This document shows positions 18,793-28,217 of a stretch of 64,000 nt of DNA, piece by piece (position 1 is the first letter of the stretch; each line of letters starts with the position of its first letter). The position numbers were made by a program, and so were the translations under genes. The DNA is from Franzmannia qiaohouensis (GTDB taxonomy: Bacteria; Pseudomonadota; Gammaproteobacteria; Pseudomonadales; Halomonadaceae), in contig NZ_JARWAM010000009.1 of assembly GCF_031451695.1 (NCBI RefSeq), positions 62,001 to 126,000 on the forward strand, written 5' to 3'. The notes beneath the pieces are model-generated. The model was not told where the DNA came from. It did not search any database and saw only the letters and a list, made by a program, of their open reading frames with translations.

Positions 18793-18933
18793 GCTCTGTC
18801 CGAAAACTGGCTGCGCTCGGCCATACGGCGTTAAAAATCGGCTCAAAGTACTCATTTACACCCCGTAAACTCCGTCTTTTCGCCGATTTTTGCCTTGTCT
18901 GGCCTTCGCTCGCCGACTTTTCAGACAAAGCCT
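18791..18933. repeat. Family-2 palindromic repeat, copy 1
   Basis: A 143-base imperfect palindrome starting at the maeA stop codon. The outer arms AGGCTCTGTCCGAAAA and TTTTCAGACAAAGCCT pair, followed inwards by TGGCTGCGCTCGGCCA against TGGCCTTCGCTCGCCGA, AAAAATCGGC against GCCGATTTTT, and a central TTTAC-ACCCC-GTAAA hairpin. A relative lies at 52833-53004. Confidence 0.8.
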
Positions 18934-18956
18934 AAGCTCACCTAGCAGCTGCGCCA

Positions 18957-19058
18957 GCCGGCACCGGGGCAGGTCATAAGCGAACCTCATTTTTCAGGAC
19001 GAAAAATGGAGCGTCCAGGGATGGATTCACAGCGTGTTCGCGTTGACCTGCGCCGGGT
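18957..19058 (+). repeat. Family-1 palindromic repeat, copy C
   Basis: Between convergent maeA and acnA. Core hairpin CATTTTTC-AGGAC-GAAAAATG, second hairpin TCC-AGGGAT-GGA, outer arms GCAGGTCATAAGCGAAC against GTTCGCGTTGACCTGC. Stem sequences differ from copy A but pairing and the loop GGA are kept. With repeat family 2 and the acnA terminator it fills the 364-base gap 18793-19156. Confidence 0.8.
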
Positions 19059-19090
19059 AGCCGGCGGGAATGTATCGCCGTAACCAACAC

Positions 19091-19124
19091 AAAAACGCCC
19101 AGCCGGTCAGCCGGCTGGGCGTTT
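19091..19124 (-). terminator. Rho-independent terminator of acnA
   Basis: On the minus strand a 14-bp perfect stem AAACGCCCAGCCGG with a 4-nt loop is followed by a TTTTT run, 33 bases after the acnA stop. A textbook intrinsic terminator. Confidence 0.9.
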
Positions 19125-19156
19125 CAGGTTGGCGCCTTCAGGCGCCGCTCGCGGCC

Positions 19157-21895
<2,739 letters not shown>

Positions 21896-21955
21896 GGTCT
21901 CCTCCTCATGAAGAGCGATGGGCGCCCATCCGGGGCGCACGAAAGCGCGGTCGCT

Positions 21956-22008
21956 AGGGTCTGTTGACGTTTCATCGCGCGGCCGTGAGCGAAACGTCAA
22001 CAGACCCT
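21956..22008. repeat. Perfect 18-bp inverted repeat upstream of acnA
   Basis: Arms 21956-21973 (AGGGTCTGTTGACGTTTC) and 21991-22008 are exact reverse complements, separated by 17 bases. It lies in the 278-base region between acnA and the divergent small CPxC gene. It could be a repeat element, a leader hairpin of acnA or an operator pair. Confidence 0.85.
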
Positions 22009-22173
22009 CGTATCACATGGTCATGATAGGCGCTGATTTCAAGCGCTGCCGGAGTGACGCGTCCTGTCTTCACACTCAGCGTCTATGCTGGAGTGACGCA
22101 GGCGTGCCCCCGAGCAGGGCCGATCTAGGTAATACCCCACGCGAATGGCACGACGATGACAGGAGCTTCCCCG

Positions 22174-22383
22174 ATGCATGAAGAGATGCTCACTTCACGG
22201 GCGGTGCACTGCCCCTACTGCAGTACCGCCTTCGACCTGCTGGTCGACGCCAGCCAGGGCAGCCATATGACATGGGAGGACTGTCCGCGCTGCTGCGCGC
22301 CGATCCAGCTGCGTATCAGTGTATCGCCACAGAGCGGTGAGCTGGAGGGGGTTGCCTTGGGGCGCGATGATGACGTGGTGTGA
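22174..22383 (+). CDS. Small cysteine-rich CPxC-motif protein
   Basis: A 69-residue protein with two cysteine knuckles, HCPYC and DCPRCC, in an otherwise acidic sequence; it resembles the CPXCG-type small zinc-binding proteins (PF14255-like) of unknown function. The ATG at 22174 lies seven bases after AGGAGC; an in-frame ATG at 22156 overlaps that ribosome site region and is less likely. It precedes the peroxiredoxin gene but ends where the predicted OxyR-like site begins, so it is probably a separate transcript. Confidence 0.75.
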   Translation: MHEEMLTSRAVHCPYCSTAFDLLVDASQGSHMTWEDCPRCCAPIQLRISVSPQSGELEGVALGRDDDVV

Positions 22384-22397
22384 TAGCATTGGACTAT
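22383..22397 (+). promoter_or_regulatory. Candidate OxyR half-site before peroxiredoxin
   Basis: ATAG-N7-CTAT, the core of the OxyR consensus, begins at the last base of the preceding gene. Seven bases later a weaker partner, ATTGATCAACTTGAT, occupies the spacing expected for a second OxyR dimer, followed by the predicted -35. Confidence 0.45.
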
Positions 22398-22435
22398 GGC
22401 ATCAATTGATCAACTTGATTGCCAATATCATGGCT

Positions 22436-22464
22436 TTGACTTTAGTCTTAGCCACTATTTTGAT
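22436..22464 (+). promoter_or_regulatory. Predicted promoter of peroxiredoxin gene
   Basis: TTGACT, 17-base spacer, TTTGAT (4 of 6 consensus). The local sequence is markedly AT-rich. A start near 22471 gives a leader of about 30 bases. Confidence 0.5.
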
Positions 22465-22502
22465 CACACAATCATCATTCGCACCTCAAGGGAGAGACCT
22501 GA

Positions 22503-23105
22503 ATGAGCGTACTGGTAGGCCGCCAAGCCCCCGATTTCGAAACTGCTGCTGTGCTGGGTAACGGCGAGATCGTCGATGATTTCAAGCTTTCCGACAGCCA
22601 CGGCAAGCTGCGCGTGCTGTTCTTCTGGCCGCTCGATTTCACCTTCGTATGCCCCTCCGAGATCATCGCTCATGACAACCGTCTGGCGCAGTTCAAGGAG
22701 CTCGGTGTCGAGGTGATCGGTGTCTCCATCGACTCCCAGTTCACCCACCATGCTTGGCGCAAGACGTCTCCCGAGAAGGGCGGCATTGGCGAGGTCGGCT
22801 TCCCGATCGTGGCCGACGTCAAGCACGAAGTGACCCAGGCCTACGGCATCGAGCATCCGGAAGCCGGCGTCGCCATGCGTGCTTCCTTCCTGATCGACGA
22901 GCACGGCGTGGTCCAGCACCAGACCGTCAACAACCTGCCGCTGGGGCGCAACGTCGACGAGATGCTGCGCATGGTCAAGGCGCTCAAGCACCACCAGCAG
23001 CACGGCGAAGTCTGCCCGGCCGGCTGGGACGAAGGCCAGGAAGGCATGAAGGACACCGCGGAAGGCGTCGCCAAGTACCTCGGCGCCCACTCCAAGGCGC
23101 TGTAA
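22503..23105 (+). CDS. Typical 2-Cys peroxiredoxin (AhpC/Prx1 type)
   Basis: This thiol peroxidase reduces H2O2, alkyl peroxides and peroxynitrite. The 200-residue protein has the peroxidatic Cys50 in DFTFVCPSEI and the resolving Cys171 in GEVCPAGW near the C-terminus. It is closer to the Tsa-type peroxiredoxins of pseudomonads than to E. coli AhpC. A GGGAGAG site precedes the ATG. The next gene is thioredoxin reductase, which can recycle such enzymes through thioredoxin. An OxyR-like site and a plausible promoter lie upstream, fitting induction by peroxide. Confidence 0.93.
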   Translation: MSVLVGRQAPDFETAAVLGNGEIVDDFKLSDSHGKLRVLFFWPLDFTFVCPSEIIAHDNRLAQFKELGVEVIGVSIDSQFTHHAWRKTSPEKGGIGEVGFPIVADVKHEVTQAYGIEHPEAGVAMRASFLIDEHGVVQHQTVNNLPLGRNVDEMLRMVKALKHHQQHGEVCPAGWDEGQEGMKDTAEGVAKYLGAHSKAL

Positions 23106-23121
23106 GCCGAGCGCTTGCTGG

Positions 23122-23147
23122 GAGGCGGCCTGCGGGCCGCCTCTTTG
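23122..23147 (+). terminator. Terminator between peroxiredoxin gene and trxB
   Basis: GAGGCGGCC pairs with GGCCGCCTC around a 4-nt loop, followed by a short TTT run, 16 bases after the peroxiredoxin stop. It separates the gene from trxB. Confidence 0.75.
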
Positions 23148-23276
23148 CGTTGGTGGAGTGATACACTCGGCTTCCGGTGCACTGCGGCATGTCGACCGGG
23201 GTCGCCATGCCGCAATGCGTCGCCAGTGCGACACTAACGCTACCCGCCATCATTCAAGACACCCATGAGGTCATCC

Positions 23277-24227
23277 ATGGACGCACGCCACGAACGCCTG
23301 ATCATTCTCGGTTCCGGCCCGGCCGGGTATACCGCCGCCGTGTATGCCGCCCGCGCCAACCTCAAGCCGCTGCTGATCACCGGCATGCAGGCCGGCGGCC
23401 AGCTAACCACCACCACCGACGTGGACAACTGGCCGGGTGACGACGCGGGTGTGCAAGGCCCCGAGCTGATGGAGCGCATGAAGCGTCACGCCGAGCGTTT
23501 CGAGACCGAGGTGCTGTTCGACCATATCGACGAAGTCGACCTGCGCAGCCGACCCTTCACGCTCATCGGCAGCGGTGGTACCTATACCTGCGATGCGCTG
23601 ATCATTGCTACCGGCGCCAGCGCCCGCTATCTGGGGCTGCCCTCGGAACAGCAGTTCATGGGCCAGGGGGTGTCGGCCTGCGCTACTTGCGATGGCTTCT
23701 TCTACCGCAATCAGGAGGTGGTGGTGATCGGCGGTGGCAATACTGCCGTAGAGGAGGCGCTGTACCTCTCCAATATCGCCGCCAAGGTGACCCTGGTGCA
23801 CCGTCGCGATAGCCTGCGCGCCGAGAAGATTCTGCAGGACAAGCTGTTCGACAAGGTCGAGAACGGCAATATGGCCATCGAGTGGAACCATACTCTCGAC
23901 GAGGTACTGGGCGACAACAGCGGCGTGACCGGCGTGCGTCTGGTGTCTACCGCCGACGGCAGCACCAAGGAACTGGCCGCACCCGGCGTGTTCATCGCCA
24001 TCGGCCATACCCCCAACACCGGCCTGTTCGAGGGCCAACTGGACATGGCCAACGGCTATATCAAGGTCAAGTCCGGCCTCGAGGGCAACGCCACCGCGAC
24101 TAGCGTGGCGGGCGTGTTTGCCGCCGGCGACGTCATGGACCATGTCTACCGCCAGGCGATCACCTCCGCCGGCAGCGGCTGCATGGCGGCACTCGACGCC
24201 GAGCGCTACCTGGACGAGATTGGCTAG
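23277..24227 (+). CDS. trxB: Thioredoxin reductase
   Basis: TrxB transfers electrons from NADPH through FAD and a disulfide to thioredoxin. The 316-residue protein has the FAD-binding ILGSGPAGYTAA, the redox-active CATC at residues 135-138, the NADPH motif VIGGGNTAVEEAL and the C-terminal FAAGDVMD. The ATG at 23277 follows GAGG by six bases; an in-frame ATG at 23265 overlaps that site. It is convergent with slyX, with 31 bases between the stops. Confidence 0.97.
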   Translation: MDARHERLIILGSGPAGYTAAVYAARANLKPLLITGMQAGGQLTTTTDVDNWPGDDAGVQGPELMERMKRHAERFETEVLFDHIDEVDLRSRPFTLIGSGGTYTCDALIIATGASARYLGLPSEQQFMGQGVSACATCDGFFYRNQEVVVIGGGNTAVEEALYLSNIAAKVTLVHRRDSLRAEKILQDKLFDKVENGNMAIEWNHTLDEVLGDNSGVTGVRLVSTADGSTKELAAPGVFIAIGHTPNTGLFEGQLDMANGYIKVKSGLEGNATATSVAGVFAAGDVMDHVYRQAITSAGSGCMAALDAERYLDEIG

Positions 24228-24258
24228 CGCCCAGCGCCCAGCGCCTCGCCACTGCTGG

Positions 24259-24534
24259 CTAGTAGTGCGGCGGGAGCTCCTGCCCGGGGTCGAAGCCCTC
24301 GGGCTGGTCATTCAGCGCCTGCTGCTGTTCGCGCAGGCGCTTTTGCATCACGGCGTTGAGTCGGATCAGCTCCTGTAGGCGTCGCTCCTGACTCGCGACC
24401 GCTTCGTCGAGCTGATCCAGCCAGTGCTCCTGGTGGGCAGTGCGGTTCTCGAGGGCCTCCAGTCGCGCGGCCAGGCCGGCGAGCGACTCGTGATCAGGCA
24501 TGCTAGAATCGCCGCGTTGCGTGTTGCCGTTCAT
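24259..24534 (-). CDS. slyX: SlyX-family coiled-coil protein
   Basis: A 91-residue protein with a heptad-rich coiled coil (LAARLEALENRTAHQEHWLD, then LQELIRLNAVMQKRL) and the hallmark C-terminus ending PPHY, as in E. coli SlyX (72 aa). The function is unknown. The start at 24534 has AAGG about seven bases upstream; an alternative ATG at 24501 fits the family length better but has no ribosome site. It is divergent from the membrane cold-shock gene. Confidence 0.88.
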   Translation of the reverse strand: MNGNTQRGDSSMPDHESLAGLAARLEALENRTAHQEHWLDQLDEAVASQERRLQELIRLNAVMQKRLREQQQALNDQPEGFDPGQELPPHY

Positions 24535-24647
24535 CGCTGCACCTTCATCCAATGTCACTGTAGTCCGTCGGTCATCACGCCGGGGGGCAAGACCGTGATT
24601 GTCATAGCTAGTATCCACGTCCACCACAACAAGAGAAGTTGAGGTCC

Positions 24648-25124
24648 ATGAATCATAAGGTGTTTGTTCGCTGTCTTATCATCAGTCTCCTGCTCGCCGC
24701 GCCTGCTCCCCTGTTGATCACTCTGTTCGTCTCGTTCACCGGCGGTCTGCTGTCCCAGCAGCTGCTGGCATCGCTCGAGCTCGGTGGCGTAGCTGGCGTC
24801 TATATGGCCGTCGCCGCGGCAGTTTTCCTGCTACTGCTGGTCGCGACCAGTGCGGTGCAGGTGCTGTCGCCCTCGGCGTCGCCTGCCTCGGCCGTATTGG
24901 CCGACATCGAGAACGACGATCGCGAGATCGGCGAGGTCAAGTGGTTCAACGTCAACAAGGGGTATGGCTTTATCACCCGCGACAACGGCGACGATGTCTT
25001 CGTGCACTTCCGGGCCATCCGTGGCAAGGGGCATCGTACCCTGGCCGAGGGCCAGAAGGTACGCTACCACGTGGTCGAGAATGAGCGGGGGTTGCAAGCC
25101 GACGACGTCACCGTGATTACCTGA
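24648..25124 (+). CDS. Membrane-anchored cold-shock-domain protein
   Basis: A 158-residue protein with two predicted membrane helices (about residues 8-30 and 48-71), a Ser/Ala/Pro-rich linker, and a complete cold-shock domain at residues 93-156. The domain has EVKWFN, RNP1 KGYGFI (104-109) and RNP2 VFVHF (117-121), so single-stranded nucleic-acid binding is expected on the cytoplasmic face if both termini are inside. The ATG at 24648 has GAGG upstream; the frame opens at a TTG at 24639. Free cold-shock proteins are about 70 residues, so the anchor is an addition. A bidirectional hairpin follows. Confidence 0.85.
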   Translation: MNHKVFVRCLIISLLLAAPAPLLITLFVSFTGGLLSQQLLASLELGGVAGVYMAVAAAVFLLLLVATSAVQVLSPSASPASAVLADIENDDREIGEVKWFNVNKGYGFITRDNGDDVFVHFRAIRGKGHRTLAEGQKVRYHVVENERGLQADDVTVIT

Positions 25125-25175
25125 AGCGAAGTTCGCTCGTCAGCTTTCGATAGCTAGGTGGTTACACCATCATCA

Positions 25176-25205
25176 GACATCGCCCCGCTCGCGCGGGGCG
25201 ATGTC
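25176..25205. terminator. Bidirectional hairpin between convergent genes
   Basis: A 13-bp perfect stem GACATCGCCCCGC with loop 25189-25192 lies between the cold-shock gene and the minus-strand gene ending at 25225. The trailing GTTTC gives a weak U-tract on the plus strand. Confidence 0.7.
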
Positions 25206-25224
25206 GTTTCAGGCCTGGCCTCGG

Positions 25225-25614
25225 TTATTGGCCGGAGTCGGGCCAGGTAATGGCCTCTTCGCGGCCGTCGGGGAGAATGCGCCAGAAGCGGTCGGGGTCG
25301 TCGCCTGGCTGCCAGCCGCCCAGCGAGCAGCGCACCTCGCAGGCCAGCGCCTGACTGGCGTCGCGGGCGCAGTCGGCGTCGCGCGGCCAGGGCGTGGCGT
25401 CGCTGTCGAACCACAGGCTGCTGAAGCCGTCGGCGGCCTGCTCGACCAGCAGCACCGGGATGCGCTGGCCCTGCAGGTGCCCGCTGGTGCGCCACTGGCG
25501 TTTGCCGGCAGGGCCTAGTGGCGCCGCGTCGAGGCTTTCACTCAGCCACTGGCTGACTGCCTCGACGCTGGCGTCGGCGGCGAGGTAGATCTCGATATCC
25601 GGATAGCGCTGCAT
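25225..25614 (-). CDS. Conserved-looking hypothetical protein after dapE
   Basis: A 129-residue soluble protein that I do not recognise. It begins MQRYPDIEIYLAAD and holds an acidic, Trp-rich C-terminus (SLGGWQPGDDPDRFWRILPDG). The ATG at 25614 lies seven bases after the dapE stop, with GAGGTG overlapping that stop, so it looks coupled to dapE and is probably the last gene of the dap operon. No signal peptide, membrane segment or metal motif is visible. Codon use resembles that of its neighbours. Confidence 0.75.
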   Translation of the reverse strand: MQRYPDIEIYLAADASVEAVSQWLSESLDAAPLGPAGKRQWRTSGHLQGQRIPVLLVEQAADGFSSLWFDSDATPWPRDADCARDASQALACEVRCSLGGWQPGDDPDRFWRILPDGREEAITWPDSGQ

Positions 25615-25621
25615 GGGCACC

Positions 25622-26791
25622 TCAGTTGGTCTCGCCATGGGCGAACAGGCGCACCAGGATGGCTTCGTAGATCTCGCTCAGGGTGTCCAGGTCGGCGGCG
25701 CGCACGCGCTCGTTGACCTGGTGGATGGTGGCATTGAGCGGCCCCAGCTCGACCACCTGGCTGCCCAGGGTGGCGATGAAGCGACCGTCGGAGGTGCCGC
25801 CGCTGGTCGACAGTGCCGGCCGCTGCTTGGTCACCGTTTCGACGCCGCTTACCGCGGCTTCTACCAGTTCGCCCTCGGCGGTGAGGAAGGGCTCGCCGTT
25901 GAGGGTCCAGTCTAGGCGGTAGTCGAGGCCGTGGGCGTCGAGGATCGCTTCGGTGCGCTCGCGCAGTTGCTCGTGGGTCACCTCGGTGGAGTAGCGGAAG
26001 TTGAACACCGCTTCCAGCTCGCCGGGGATCACGTTGGTGGCGCCAGTCCCGGCGCGAAGGTTGGAGATCTGGAAGCTGGTGGCGGGAAAAAAGGCGTTGC
26101 CGTCGTCCCAGTGCTCGCGCACCAGGGCATCCAGCGCCGGTGTCGCCGCATGAATGGGGTTGGCCGCCAGATGCGGATAGGCCACATGACCCTGCACGCC
26201 CTTGACGTGCAGCACGCCGCCCAGCGAGCCACGCCGCCCATTCTTGATCACGTCGCCGAGGCGCTCGGTGGACGAGGGCTCGCCGACGATGCAGTAGTCG
26301 AGCCGCTCGTGGCGTTCGCGCAGGTGCTCGACCACGGCGCGGGTGCCGTCTATCGCCGGGCCCTCCTCGTCGGAGGTGATGAGGAAGGCGAGCTTGCCGT
26401 GGTGGTCCGGGTGGGCGGCGACGAAGCGCTCCACTGCGGTGATCATCGCCGCCAGGCTGCCCTTCATGTCGGCGGCGCCGCGGCCGCGCAGCATGCCCTC
26501 GGCGTCGATGCAGGGCGCGAAGGGCGGCGTCTCCCAGCTGGTGTGCGGACCGCTGGGCACCACGTCGGTATGCCCGGCAAAGGCCAGTACAGGGCCGTGG
26601 TGGCCGCGTACCGCCCAGAAATTGTCGACGTCACCGAATGGCAGCCGCTCGGTGTGGAAGCCCAGCGCCGCGAGGCGCTCGATCATCAGCGCCTGGCAGC
26701 CCTCGTCATCGGGCGTCACCGAAGGCCTGGCCATCAGGTCGATGGCCAGTGCCAGGGTCGGCGACAGGGGCTGCGACTCAGTTGTGGGCAT
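25622..26791 (-). CDS. dapE: Succinyl-diaminopimelate desuccinylase
   Basis: DapE removes succinate from N-succinyl-LL-diaminopimelate in the lysine and peptidoglycan pathway. The 389-residue M20-type zinc enzyme shows FAGHTDVVPSG, GRGAADMKGSLAAM, the catalytic SDEEGPA and SGGTSDGRFIA. The ATG at 26791 overlaps the end of dapD by 14 bases and has GAGG six bases upstream within dapD; an in-frame ATG at 26803 would add four residues. The overlap implies coupled expression. Confidence 0.97.
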   Translation of the reverse strand: MPTTESQPLSPTLALAIDLMARPSVTPDDEGCQALMIERLAALGFHTERLPFGDVDNFWAVRGHHGPVLAFAGHTDVVPSGPHTSWETPPFAPCIDAEGMLRGRGAADMKGSLAAMITAVERFVAAHPDHHGKLAFLITSDEEGPAIDGTRAVVEHLRERHERLDYCIVGEPSSTERLGDVIKNGRRGSLGGVLHVKGVQGHVAYPHLAANPIHAATPALDALVREHWDDGNAFFPATSFQISNLRAGTGATNVIPGELEAVFNFRYSTEVTHEQLRERTEAILDAHGLDYRLDWTLNGEPFLTAEGELVEAAVSGVETVTKQRPALSTSGGTSDGRFIATLGSQVVELGPLNATIHQVNERVRAADLDTLSEIYEAILVRLFAHGETN

Positions 26792-27803
26792 GCAGCGCCT
26801 CATTGAGCGCGATGGCGCTCTTGTTGGTCAGGCACTCGATGCGGCCGTTCTGGGAGTTGCGGCGCAGCAGCAGGTCGTCCTGGCCGGCCAACTCGCGGGC
26901 GGCCACGGTCTTGACCTCCTGACCCTGATCGTCGAGCAGGGTGACCTTGGCGCCGGCGGTGATGTAGAGCCCGGCCTCGACGGTGCAGCGGTCGCCCAGC
27001 GGAATGCCGATGCCGGCGTTGGCACCGATCAGGCAGCCCTCGCCGACCTTGATCACGATGTTGCCGCCGCCGGAGAGGGTGCCCATGGTCGAGCAGCCGC
27101 CGCCGAGATCCGAGCCCTTGCCGACCATCACGCCGGCGGAGATGCGGCCCTCGATCATGCCCGGGCCCTCGGTGCCGGCGTTGAAGTTGACGAAACCCTC
27201 GTGCATCACGGTGGTGCCTTCGCCGAGGTAGGCGCCCAGCCGCACCCGCGCGGTGTCACCGATGCGAATGCCCTTGGGCACCACGTAGTCGGTCATCTTG
27301 GGGAACTTGTCGACGCAGTCCACCGACAGCGCGCGGCCCTCGAGGCGCGCCTTGAGGCGGCGTGCCGGCAGCTCTTCGATATCGATGGGCCCCTCGTTGG
27401 TCCAGGCGATGTTGCGCAGCAGGCCGAACATGCCGGTCAGGTCCAACTGGTGGGGCGTGACCAGGCGGTGCGACAGCAGGTGCAGCTTGAGGTAGACCTC
27501 AGGGGCGTTCTCTGGCGGCGTGTCGCTGTCGAGGAAGGTCGCCACCAGCGGGCGCTGGCTGGCCGCCAGCGACTCGGCGAGTTCGGCCTGCTCGGGGTTG
27601 CCGGCGGCCTTGAGGGCGGCTGCCAGTGCGCCGCAGTGCTCGGGCAGGAAGCTCACCGCAGCGTTGCCGGCCGGCGCATCCAGGGCCTGGCGGGCGGCCT
27701 CGACCAGCGCTGCGTCGGGTTGGAACAGCGGCGCCGGGTAGTAGATTTCCAGCCAGTCGCCCTGGGTGTTTTGGGTGCCGATGCCGAGTGCAAAGCTGAG
27801 CAT
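26778..27803 (-). CDS. dapD: Tetrahydrodipicolinate N-succinyltransferase
   Basis: DapD succinylates tetrahydrodipicolinate with succinyl-CoA. The 341-residue protein is of the longer, Pseudomonas-like type, with a mixed N-terminal domain and a left-handed beta-helix built from hexapeptides (GAYLGEGTTVMHEGFVNFNA, ISAGVMVGKGSDLGGGCS, GANAGIGIPLGDRC). An AGAGGACA site precedes the ATG. It lies between yffB and dapE in a dapC-yffB-dapD-dapE order. That co-location is good support for use of the succinylase branch. Confidence 0.97.
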   Translation of the reverse strand: MLSFALGIGTQNTQGDWLEIYYPAPLFQPDAALVEAARQALDAPAGNAAVSFLPEHCGALAAALKAAGNPEQAELAESLAASQRPLVATFLDSDTPPENAPEVYLKLHLLSHRLVTPHQLDLTGMFGLLRNIAWTNEGPIDIEELPARRLKARLEGRALSVDCVDKFPKMTDYVVPKGIRIGDTARVRLGAYLGEGTTVMHEGFVNFNAGTEGPGMIEGRISAGVMVGKGSDLGGGCSTMGTLSGGGNIVIKVGEGCLIGANAGIGIPLGDRCTVEAGLYITAGAKVTLLDDQGQEVKTVAARELAGQDDLLLRRNSQNGRIECLTNKSAIALNEALHAHN

Positions 27804-27859
27804 GCAGGTGTCCTCTTGAAAGACGTCAGTGAAAGGGTGTCAGCGGGCTGAGCCGTGGC

Positions 27860-28204
27860 TCAGACCGACAGGTTGTCGTAGTCGCCGTCGCGGTAGCCGA
27901 CCAGGATATCGTCACCGGTATCCAGCAGCGGTCGCTTGAGCAGGGTGGGGTGGGCCAGCATCAGCTCGCGGGCGCGGTTGGCGTCGATCTCCTGCTTGTC
28001 GGCGTCGTCGAGCTGGCGCCAGGTGGTGCTGCGCTTGTTGAGCAGGGTCATCACCGGCACCCGCTCGAGGATGTGCTCGAGCAGTGCCGCCGAGAGGCCA
28101 TCCTCGCGCAGGTCGTGGAACTGGTAGGGCACGCCGGAGGCGTCCATGGCCTTGCGCGCCCGGCGGCAGGTGTCGCAGTTCTTGATGCCAAACAGGGTCA
28201 GCAT
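27860..28204 (-). CDS. yffB: YffB/ArsC-family thioredoxin-fold protein
   Basis: A 114-residue ArsC/Spx-like protein. It begins MLTLFGIKNCDTCRRA, the family start with a conserved cysteine, and contains LLNKRSTTWRQL and the LLKRPLL motif before a C-terminal DILVGY segment. E. coli YffB is a close match and also sits beside dapE. A CDTC pair replaces the single-Cys form found in E. coli. Arsenate reduction is not established; glutathione-dependent thiol chemistry has been proposed. AAGGAGGA precedes the ATG, 13 bases after the dapC stop. Confidence 0.9.
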   Translation of the reverse strand: MLTLFGIKNCDTCRRARKAMDASGVPYQFHDLREDGLSAALLEHILERVPVMTLLNKRSTTWRQLDDADKQEIDANRARELMLAHPTLLKRPLLDTGDDILVGYRDGDYDNLSV

Positions 28205-28217
28205 GGGCAGTCCTCCT

